Below are positions 5,773 to 11,616 of a DNA stretch of 11,616 bases, one piece after another. Origin of the DNA: Tabrizicola_A sp044377735. GTDB taxonomy: Bacteria > Pseudomonadota > Alphaproteobacteria > Rhodobacterales > Rhodobacteraceae. Location: assembly GCA_044377735.1 (NCBI GenBank), contig JBILYK010000107.1, positions 1-11,616 on the forward strand. Direction: 5' to 3'. A program made the position numbers and the translations under genes. The first letter of the stretch is position 1; every line of letters begins with the position of its first letter. The notes beneath the pieces are model-generated. The model was not told the origin of the DNA, searched no databases, and saw nothing but the letters and a program-made list of their open reading frames with translations.

Positions 5773-7274
5773 AGATCGAAACTCATTTGGGCGCTGGGCT
5801 TTGGCTGGGGTGTCGACCGCGGGGGCGCGCGACGGGCGCTGCGGCTGGCATGGCGCGAGGCAATGGTGGTCGCCTCCTCCTTATGGCCCGGCGCGCGGCG
5901 GAGCGCCCAGACCGCATCGCGCGCGGCCTTTTGTGCCGCTACCGGATCAATGATCGGTTCAGGATAACGTCGCCCGGCAAGCGATTGAAACCCCAGCCAT
6001 TTCCACGGTTCTTGCAGGAAGCTATCCGGCACTGCGGCAAGCTCGGGCAGCCAGCGGCGGGTAAAGGCGCCGGTCGGGTCTTGGTCCAGCCCTTGTTTCA
6101 CCGGGTTGTAGATGCGCGGTGTGTTAATCGCGGTGACGCCCGATTGCATCTGCACCTGCGGCCAGTGGATGCCGGGTTCGTAATCGGTGAACATCCGCGC
6201 CAATATCGGCCCGGTCGCCCGCCAATCCAGCCACAGATGATAGGAGGCCGTCGACATCACCATCGCCCGCATCCGGAAATTCAGCCAGCCCGTGGCGGCC
6301 AGATAGCGCATGCAGGCATCCAGAAACGGCAGCCCGGTTTCGCCCGCCGACCATGCCGCAAGGCGCGCCGCATCGGGGGTGCGGGGGCGCAACGCCTCAG
6401 CGGCGCGCGACAGGCATGTGTTTTCAATGCTGGGCTGATCTTCCAGCTTTTGCATGAAATGGTCGCGCCAGGCGAGACGGCTTTGGAAACTGGCCAAGGC
6501 ACCCGCCCATGGCCCGCCCGGCCGTTCCGCGGCCCGTGCGGAAGTGGCCTGAACCACTTCGCGCACCGACAGCGTGCCAAAGGCGAAATGCGGCGACAGG
6601 CGCGAGCAGGCGCGCTCTCCCGTCAGCGGGGAGGACATGGCGGCCCGGTAAGGGGCACCGCGATGGGTGAGGAAACTGTCCAACAGACGCAACCCTTCCT
6701 CCCGGCCGCCTCGCTGACGGTGGGGGCAGCGGTCCTCATTCAGCCGCAGGGCGCGGGCGGTGGGGATCGGCCCGGCCTCAACCCCTTCAACCGCACGCAG
6801 GCCCTGCGGCAGGCCCAAGACCGGCCCTGCCATGAAGGCATCCCGCCGGGCCTGCCAGCCATCGCGCCGGGGCAGGCGGCGGATCACGCCCGAATGTGGA
6901 AGCTCAATCCAATCAATGCCCGCATCCCGCGCCCAAGCTGCCACGCGCCGGTCGCGCCGGTAGGACCACAGGTTTCCAGTCTCCTCATGGCTGACGATGC
7001 GGCTGATCCTATGGCGCAGGCAAAGCCGCGACAAAACCTCCACCGCGTCGCCGGTGCGCAGGGCTAAGGTCAGGCCAAGGGCGGCACAGTCGGCGCGCAA
7101 CACCTCAAGGCTTTCGGCGATAAACCCCCAATGCCGTGCCGCGGCATCGCTCTCGGCCCAAAGCTCAGGCTCTACGATGTAGGTGGGCAGCACGGGGCCA
7201 AGAGCCGCCCCATATGTCAGCGCCGGATGATCGTGCAGGCGCAGATCGCGTTTGAGCCAGATGAGAACATTCAT
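5769..7274 (-). CDS. Cryptochrome/deoxyribodipyrimidine photolyase family protein
   Basis: 501 residues. The N-terminal photolyase antenna domain (about 1-130) begins MNVLIWLKRDLRLHDHPAL. The helical FAD-binding domain (about 200-450) shows SRLSPHFAFGTLSVREV, LAWRDHFM, TGLPFLDACMRYLAATGW, LWLDWR and PRIYNPVKQGLDQDPTGAF followed by RRWLPEL. Family enzymes use flavin and blue light to repair pyrimidine dimers in DNA, or act as cryptochromes. Two features differ from class I enzymes such as E. coli PhrB. The WQWAASTGTD segment is replaced by HWPQVQMQSGVTAIN (from residue 370), and HNR after TGWM is NFR. The last ~40 residues are basic, proline-rich and probably disordered, ending in QMSFDL. No Shine-Dalgarno is evident at the start. 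It is co-transcribed and ATGA-coupled with the DUF2256 gene. The substrate (CPD, 6-4 or none) is undetermined. Confidence 0.93.
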   Translation of the reverse strand: MNVLIWLKRDLRLHDHPALTYGAALGPVLPTYIVEPELWAESDAAARHWGFIAESLEVLRADCAALGLTLALRTGDAVEVLSRLCLRHRISRIVSHEETGNLWSYRRDRRVAAWARDAGIDWIELPHSGVIRRLPRRDGWQARRDAFMAGPVLGLPQGLRAVEGVEAGPIPTARALRLNEDRCPHRQRGGREEGLRLLDSFLTHRGAPYRAAMSSPLTGERACSRLSPHFAFGTLSVREVVQATSARAAERPGGPWAGALASFQSRLAWRDHFMQKLEDQPSIENTCLSRAAEALRPRTPDAARLAAWSAGETGLPFLDACMRYLAATGWLNFRMRAMVMSTASYHLWLDWRATGPILARMFTDYEPGIHWPQVQMQSGVTAINTPRIYNPVKQGLDQDPTGAFTRRWLPELAAVPDSFLQEPWKWLGFQSLAGRRYPEPIIDPVAAQKAARDAVWALRRAPGHKEEATTIASRHASRSARRAPPRSTPQPKPSAQMSFDL

Positions 7275-7332
7275 GGAACATTTATGTGCCAGTCCGGCAG
7301 ATTCGTAAAGCCCCCACCTGTGCTGTCGCCAC

Positions 7333-7360
7333 TTGCGCTTGGGGCCCTATCGCCTAGCTT
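7333..7360 (+). promoter_or_regulatory. Possible pepN promoter
   Basis: TTGCGC (7333-7338) and TAGCTT (7355-7360) are spaced by 16 bases, 22 bases before the pepN start, in the 107-bp gap between divergent photolyase and pepN genes. The -10 match is weak, so this is only a candidate. Confidence 0.22.
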
Positions 7361-7366
7361 GGGGTC

Positions 7367-7373
7367 AAAGGAG
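7367..7373 (+). promoter_or_regulatory. Ribosome-binding site that fixes the pepN start
   Basis: AAAGGAG lies eight bases before ATG 7382. An in-frame GTG at 7373 overlaps this site and so cannot be the start. Using 7382 also makes every catalytic residue number equal to that of E. coli PepN. Confidence 0.85.
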
Positions 7374-7381
7374 TGCCCCTC

Positions 7382-9967
7382 ATGTCCGCCAAGTCCGACG
7401 CCGACCCCCGCACGGTTTATCTTGCCGATTACCAGCCCTATCCCTTTGTTCTGGAGCAGGTGCATCTGACCTTTCGGCTGGCACCACGGGCCACGCGGGT
7501 GCTGGCGCGGCTGTCGTTTGCGCCCAACCCGGCGCGGCCAGGGCGGCATGATCTGCGGCTCCATGGCGAAAAACTGGTGCTGATTTCGGTGTCGGTGGGC
7601 GGGCGGTCGCTGCACCCTGTCGTGGACAGCGAGGGGCTGACGATTGCCGCCGCCGATCTTCCCGCTGGCGCCTTTGTGCTGGAGACCGAGGTCGAGATCA
7701 GCCCGGAAACCAACACTGCGCTAGAGGGGCTTTACATGTCAAAGGGCATGTATTGCACGCAATGCGAGGCGGAAGGCTTTCGCAAAATCACCTATTACCC
7801 CGACCGCCCCGATGTCATGGCGCGGTTCTTCGTGCGGATCGAAGGGGAAATGCCTGTCTTGTTGTCGAACGGCAACCCGGTGGCGCAGGGGGCGGGCTGG
7901 GCCGAATGGGACGACCCTTGGCCGAAGCCCGCCTATCTGTTCGCACTCGTGGCGGGTGAGTTGATTGCCCATCCAGGCAAGTTCACCACCAAGTCCGGCC
8001 GCAAGGTTGATCTCAACATCTGGGTGCGTCCCGGCGATGAGGACCGCTGCGCCTGGGGGATGGAGTCGCTCAAGGCGTCGATGGTCTGGGATGAGCAGGT
8101 TTACGGGCGCGAATACGATTTGGACATCTTCAACATCGTGGCGGTGGATGATTTCAACATGGGCGCGATGGAGAACAAGGGGCTGAACATCTTCAATTCG
8201 AAGGTGGTACTGGCCAGCCCAGAAACCGCGACGGATGATGATTTCGCCCGCATCGAGGCGATCATCGCGCATGAGTATTTCCACAATTGGACCGGCAACC
8301 GCATCACCTGCCGCGATTGGTTTCAGCTGTGCCTGAAAGAGGGGCTGACGGTGTTTCGCGATCAGCAGTTCTCGGGTGATCTGCGCAGCCATGCGGTCAA
8401 GCGGATTGAAGATGTCCTCATGCTGCGCGCCCGCCAATTCCGCGAAGATCAGGGGCCTTTGGCCCATGCGGTGCGGCCCGAAAGCTTTGTCGAGATCAAC
8501 AATTTCTACACCGCGACGATCTATGAAAAGGGCGCCGAGGTGATCGGTATGCTCAAACGGTTGGTGGGCGATGCCGACTATGCCCGCGCACTGGATCTTT
8601 ATTTCACCCGCCACGACGGGCAAGCCGCCACGATCGAGGATTGGCTCAAGGTGTTCGAAGATGTCACCGGCCGCGATCTGACGCAGTTCAAATGCTGGTA
8701 CTCGCAGCCTGGAACGCCGCGCCTTGGCGTGCATGAGGCTTGGGCTGCGGGCGCAGAAGGCGGCACCTATACGTTGACCTTCACACAGACCAACCCGCCC
8801 ATGCCGGGGCAGCCTGAGACAGCGGCCAAGGTCATTCCCATCGCGGTGGGCCTCTTGAACCCCAACGGCGATGAGGCGGTGCCAACCACGGTTCTTGAGA
8901 TGAGAAAAACTGTGCAAAGCTTTGCTTTCACAGGTCTTTCGGCGCGTCCCATCCCGTCGATCCTTCGCGGGTTTTCCGCGCCTGTGGTCTTGGAACGCGA
9001 GGTTCCGCAATCCGAACGCGCCTTCCTTTTGGCCCATGACACCGACCCGTTCAACCGTTGGGAGGCAGGTCGCGCGCTGACCAAGGATGTCTTGGCGCGG
9101 ATGGTGACCCAAGGCGCCACCCCCTCGGCGGATCTTCTCGATGGTATGGCACGGCTGGCCTTTGATGACAGCCTTGATCCGGCCTTCCGCGCGCTTGCCC
9201 TGCGTCTGCCCTCCGAAGATGATATGGCCGCCACACTGCATGCCGCAGGCCATGTGCCCGATCCCGCCCGCATCCATTCTGCACGCCGGGCCTTGGGGCT
9301 TGCACTGGCCGAAAAGCTTTCGCCCGGACTTGCCGAACTGGAACGCGGTTGCCGCACCGAAGGCGCGTTCTCACCCGCAGCGGGGCCAGCGGGACGCCGC
9401 GCGCTGCGCCTTGCGGCGCTGGCCCTCATGACTCGCCTTGACGGCGGGGCGGCGGCAAAACTGGCCTTCGCACAGGCGTCCAACATGACCGAAAGCTTCG
9501 GTGCGCTTGCGATTCTCTTGGAAACCGCAAAAGGCGAGCAAGAGCTTGCGAGTTTTGGCGCACGTTGGACGCATGACCGGCTGGTCATGGACAAATGGTT
9601 CGCCGTGCAGGTCGCCATGGCGACCCCCGATCAGGCGGCGGCCACCGTGGCCCGGCTGACCGCGCGGCCTGATTTCGACATGAAAAACCCCAACCGCTTC
9701 CGCGCCGTCTTGGGGGCGCTGACCACCAACCACGCGGGCTTTCACCACGACAGCGGCGCGGGCTATGCCGCGCTGGCCGATTGGCTCATCCGGTTGGACC
9801 CCTTGAACCCGCAAACGGCGGCCCGTATGTCCACTGCCTTTGAAACATGGCCGCGCTATGATGCCGACCGCCAAGGCATGATCCGCGCCGCCCTTGAACG
9901 CCTCTTGGCCACGCCCGGGCTAAGCCGGGATCTCTCAGAAATGGCAGGGCGCATGCGCGGGGCTTAA
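7382..9967 (+). CDS. pepN: Aminopeptidase N (M1 family zinc metallopeptidase)
   Basis: 861 residues, against 870 in E. coli, with the same domain order: N-terminal beta domain, thermolysin-like catalytic domain (about 190-440), a beta-sandwich linker and a C-terminal helical domain. It cleaves N-terminal residues from peptides in the cytoplasm. The substrate N-terminus is held by GAMEN (261-265). Zinc is bound by the HEYFH motif (His297, His301) and Glu320 in LKEGLTVFRDQQF, with Glu298 as the general base and Tyr381 stabilising the transition state. All five numbers match the E. coli enzyme when the start is ATG 7382, which has AAAGGAG eight bases upstream. No signal peptide is seen. It stands as a single gene, divergent from the photolyase gene and convergent with the lipoprotein gene. 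All key residues are intact. Confidence 0.98.
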   Translation: MSAKSDADPRTVYLADYQPYPFVLEQVHLTFRLAPRATRVLARLSFAPNPARPGRHDLRLHGEKLVLISVSVGGRSLHPVVDSEGLTIAAADLPAGAFVLETEVEISPETNTALEGLYMSKGMYCTQCEAEGFRKITYYPDRPDVMARFFVRIEGEMPVLLSNGNPVAQGAGWAEWDDPWPKPAYLFALVAGELIAHPGKFTTKSGRKVDLNIWVRPGDEDRCAWGMESLKASMVWDEQVYGREYDLDIFNIVAVDDFNMGAMENKGLNIFNSKVVLASPETATDDDFARIEAIIAHEYFHNWTGNRITCRDWFQLCLKEGLTVFRDQQFSGDLRSHAVKRIEDVLMLRARQFREDQGPLAHAVRPESFVEINNFYTATIYEKGAEVIGMLKRLVGDADYARALDLYFTRHDGQAATIEDWLKVFEDVTGRDLTQFKCWYSQPGTPRLGVHEAWAAGAEGGTYTLTFTQTNPPMPGQPETAAKVIPIAVGLLNPNGDEAVPTTVLEMRKTVQSFAFTGLSARPIPSILRGFSAPVVLEREVPQSERAFLLAHDTDPFNRWEAGRALTKDVLARMVTQGATPSADLLDGMARLAFDDSLDPAFRALALRLPSEDDMAATLHAAGHVPDPARIHSARRALGLALAEKLSPGLAELERGCRTEGAFSPAAGPAGRRALRLAALALMTRLDGGAAAKLAFAQASNMTESFGALAILLETAKGEQELASFGARWTHDRLVMDKWFAVQVAMATPDQAAATVARLTARPDFDMKNPNRFRAVLGALTTNHAGFHHDSGAGYAALADWLIRLDPLNPQTAARMSTAFETWPRYDADRQGMIRAALERLLATPGLSRDLSEMAGRMRGA

Positions 9968-9981
9968 GCCCGAGGATTTGC

Positions 9982-10026
9982 GCCTTTGGAAATACTCCCG
10001 GGGGTCCGGGGGCAGGCGGCCCCCGG
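9982..10026. repeat. Inverted copy of the GGAGTATTT repeat with GC hairpin
   Basis: Read on the minus strand, 9984-10003 gives CCCCCGGGAGTATTTCCAAA, sharing the CCCnnGGAGTATTT core with 1088-1104 on the plus strand. Beside it CCGGGGGC (10006-10013) and GCCCCCGG (10019-10026) form an 8-bp perfect stem with a 5-nt loop. It lies between the convergent stops of pepN and the transglycosylase-like gene, so it may act as a bidirectional terminator or RNA-end stabiliser. There is no T-tract on either strand. Confidence 0.6.
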
Positions 10027-10033
10027 CGGCTGG

Positions 10034-10624
10034 CTACTGGCAATAGCTTTGGGATTTCGTCCAGTCGGCCATTTCCGCCCGCTTGCTGGCCTTGCGCAAA
10101 GGCATCCAGTCGCGGCCGATCCCACGGTTGCCCTTGCCCGCCACTTGCCCATCACGCGCGACCTGATAGGCCAGAATCTCGACCGCACATTCCAGATTGG
10201 TCGCGCCATCTTTCAACGCGCCGGAACTTGTCTGGGCGCAGCCATAGTTCTTGGCGGACCGTGGCGAGATCTGCATCAACCCGATCCATCTGCCCCCGCC
10301 GCCAACCGCCTGCGGGTTCCACGTGCTTTCATATTTCGCCACTGCCGACATCAGACCCGACCAAAAGGCCCGCCGCTCTTCAAGGCTGTTGTCTGCATAG
10401 GCCGGGCACCAGCCCTCAATGTCGCTGGGCACGGTGCCCGCAAGAACCGCATCGTGGCGCGCAAGGGCCGTGAGGTTCCGGCGGGTCCATTCGGCCGCTT
10501 CGGGCCGGTAGTCCCAGCGCATGGCGGGCAGGCTTGCGGGATCAGGTTGCCGAACCGCAGAGGGTGCGCAAGCCGCCAGCGCGGTGCAAAGGCCAAAGCC
10601 CAAGAAGGAACGAAACAATGACAT
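10034..10624 (-). CDS. Lipoprotein lytic-transglycosylase-like (SLT domain) protein
   Basis: 196 residues from ATG 10624. The N-terminus MSLFRSFLGFGLCTALAAC is a lipoprotein signal with lipobox LAAC and lipidated Cys19, which places the protein on the periplasmic face of a membrane. The SLT/lysozyme-like fold follows. Glu99 in AKYESTWNPQA is the expected catalytic acid, and IGLMQISPRSAKNYGC is the second signature. Such enzymes cleave the MurNAc-GlcNAc bond of peptidoglycan to give anhydro ends. Further cysteines after the lipobox could form disulfides. The start at 10624 is chosen over the in-frame ATG at 10645 because it gives a standard-length signal; neither has a clear Shine-Dalgarno. 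At 196 residues it is a small enzyme without LysM or other binding modules. It converges on pepN. Activity is inferred, not shown. Confidence 0.88.
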   Translation of the reverse strand: MSLFRSFLGFGLCTALAACAPSAVRQPDPASLPAMRWDYRPEAAEWTRRNLTALARHDAVLAGTVPSDIEGWCPAYADNSLEERRAFWSGLMSAVAKYESTWNPQAVGGGGRWIGLMQISPRSAKNYGCAQTSSGALKDGATNLECAVEILAYQVARDGQVAGKGNRGIGRDWMPLRKASKRAEMADWTKSQSYCQ

Positions 10625-10767
10625 ACACAACAACTGAAATGGCACCGGGCGAAATACCCCGGCGCTTTTATGTCACTGGTGGTGTGGATTCGGGCAAGGT
10701 TTGGCGGTCAAAGACGCGCAGGATGCGCAGCTTTCCGCCGCTTGCCGCTTGCCCGCGCTGCGCCTGA
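10618..10767 (+). CDS. Doubtful 49-residue ORF upstream of gatB
   Basis: ATG 10618 has AAGGAA seven bases upstream and opens a frame of 49 codons (begins MTYTTTEMAPGEIPRRF, ends CPRCA) stopping at TGA 10765, 50 bases before gatB. I do not recognise it. Its ribosome-binding site lies within the signal-peptide codons of the opposite lipoprotein gene, and its first seven bases overlap that gene's start, which argues for chance. It could be a leader peptide or nothing. Confidence 0.2.
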   Translation: MTYTTTEMAPGEIPRRFYVTGGVDSGKVWRSKTRRMRSFPPLAACPRCA

Positions 10768-10817
10768 ACCCTAAGAAGGCGATGAAACGACCCAAGCCAG
10801 CACCAAGGGGTTCCGCC

Positions 10818-11616
10818 ATGCTTGACCTGACCTATACCACGCCCAAACCCAAGGTGATTGCCGGGGCCAAGCAGGATTGGGAACTGGTCATCGGGATGGA
10901 GATCCATGCCCAAGTGTCGTCGAATGCCAAGCTCTTCTCGGGTGCGTCAACCCAAGTCGGTGCCGAGCCCAACTCGAACGTGGCCTTCGTGGATGCCGCA
11001 ATGCCGGGGATGCTGCCGGTGATCAATGCGTTTTGCATTGAACAGGCCGTGCGCTCGGGCCTTGGGCTGAAGGCTCAGATCAACCTGCGCTCGGCCTTTG
11101 ACCGCAAGAATTACTTCTACCCCGATCTGCCTCAGGGCTATCAGATTTCCCAGCTTTACCACCCCATCGTGGGCGAGGGTGAAGTGCTGGTCGAAATGGG
11201 TCCGGGTGTGGCACGTCTGGTGCGCATTGAGCGGATTCACTTGGAACAGGACGCCGGAAAGTCGATCCACGACATGGACCCGACGATGTCTTTCGTCGAT
11301 TTCAACCGCACCGGCGTGGCGCTGATGGAGATCGTCAGCCGCCCCGACATTCGTGGCCCGGAAGAGGCTGCGGCCTATGTCGTCAAGCTGCGCCAGATCC
11401 TGCGGTATCTGGGCACCTGCGATGGCAACATGCAAAACGGCAACCTGCGGGCGGACGTGAACGTGTCGGTCTGCGTGCCGGGACAGTATGAGAAATATCA
11501 GGCGACCCAGGATTTCAGCCACCTCGGCACGCGCTGCGAGATCAAGAACATGAACTCTATGCGGTTCATCCAGATGGCGATTGATTATGAGGCTCGGCGT
11601 CAGATTGCCATTTTGG
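10818..11616 (+). CDS. gatB: Asp/Glu-tRNA amidotransferase subunit B, 5' part (3' end outside window)
   Basis: The frame from ATG 10818 (AAGGGG seven bases upstream) is open to the window edge, giving 266 residues of a normally ~500-residue protein. It encodes the N-terminal kinase-like catalytic core of GatB. Visible signatures are WELVIGMEIHAQV and KLFSGAS at the start, then FDRKNYFYPDLPQGYQISQ, LEQDAGKSIHD, DFNRTGVALMEIVS, GNLRADVNVSV and TRCEIKNMNSMRF. GatCAB phosphorylates Glu-tRNA(Gln) or Asp-tRNA(Asn) and then amidates it with ammonia from GatA glutaminase. The insertion VCVPGQYEKYQATQDFSHLG before TRCEIKN is a form I associate with Rhodobacterales. The C-terminal helical and YqeY-like tRNA-binding parts lie outside. 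gatC and gatA are not adjacent on the visible side. Confidence 0.97.
   Translation, partial: MLDLTYTTPKPKVIAGAKQDWELVIGMEIHAQVSSNAKLFSGASTQVGAEPNSNVAFVDAAMPGMLPVINAFCIEQAVRSGLGLKAQINLRSAFDRKNYFYPDLPQGYQISQLYHPIVGEGEVLVEMGPGVARLVRIERIHLEQDAGKSIHDMDPTMSFVDFNRTGVALMEIVSRPDIRGPEEAAAYVVKLRQILRYLGTCDGNMQNGNLRADVNVSVCVPGQYEKYQATQDFSHLGTRCEIKNMNSMRFIQMAIDYEARRQIAIL

Noticed and set aside
5787..7067. Long plus-strand open frame (426 codons) opposite the photolyase gene
   Set aside because: The opposite strand has full photolyase homology over the same bases; this frame is Arg/Gly/Pro-rich without recognisable domains.
7373..7381. GTG 7373 as the pepN start
   Set aside because: It overlaps the AAAGGAG ribosome-binding site; ATG 7382 gives correct spacing and residue numbers.
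7739..9277. Long minus-strand open frame (512 codons) opposite pepN
   Set aside because: PepN is certain here, with all catalytic residues in place; the antisense frame has shadow composition.

Overview
The window is GC-rich with strongly biased third codon positions. Its protein families point to an alphaproteobacterium, most likely Rhodobacteraceae: GatB has the insertion style of that family, a BolA gene sits divergent from a C-terminal J-domain protein, a cryptochrome/photolyase is coupled to a DUF2256 protein, and GGAGTATTT-type GC-rich intergenic repeats occur twice. This placement is an inference from the sequence alone.

Layout from left to right. At 1-1038 (+) is the 3' part of a family-4 glycosyltransferase, followed by a hairpin-rich repeat (1042-1111). 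A J-domain protein (1151-1783, -) lies head to head with bolA (1852-2103, +). bolA converges on glcB, malate synthase G (2174-4318, -). A 184-bp divergent intergenic region follows. Next comes a visibly decaying run of three SRPBCC/AHSA1-type genes (4503-5567, +): one with an in-frame amber codon, one reduced to its C-terminal third, and one with two stops plus a frameshift. A textbook intrinsic terminator (5620-5646, +) closes this run. It is embedded in the 3' end of the convergent small DUF2256 gene (5605-5772, -), which is too short for usual ORF cutoffs and overlaps the upstream photolyase gene (5769-7274, -) by ATGA. pepN (7382-9967, +) is divergent from the photolyase gene. A lipoprotein lytic-transglycosylase-like gene (10034-10624, -) converges on pepN, and gatB (10818 to the window end, +) runs off the right edge.

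Most of the window is housekeeping: the glyoxylate shunt, peptide turnover, tRNA amidation, and Fe-S or redox regulation through BolA. Two regions are worth a second look. The first is the photolyase/DUF2256 pair. Its photolyase has an unusual FAD-pocket region and ends in a disordered tail whose last six residues (QMSFDL) resemble a hexapeptide sliding-clamp-binding motif. The second is the SRPBCC graveyard, where all the disabling lesions of the window are concentrated in about 1 kb. I see no CRISPR array, phage, insertion sequence, tRNA or rRNA, and nothing that is clearly a new multi-gene system.
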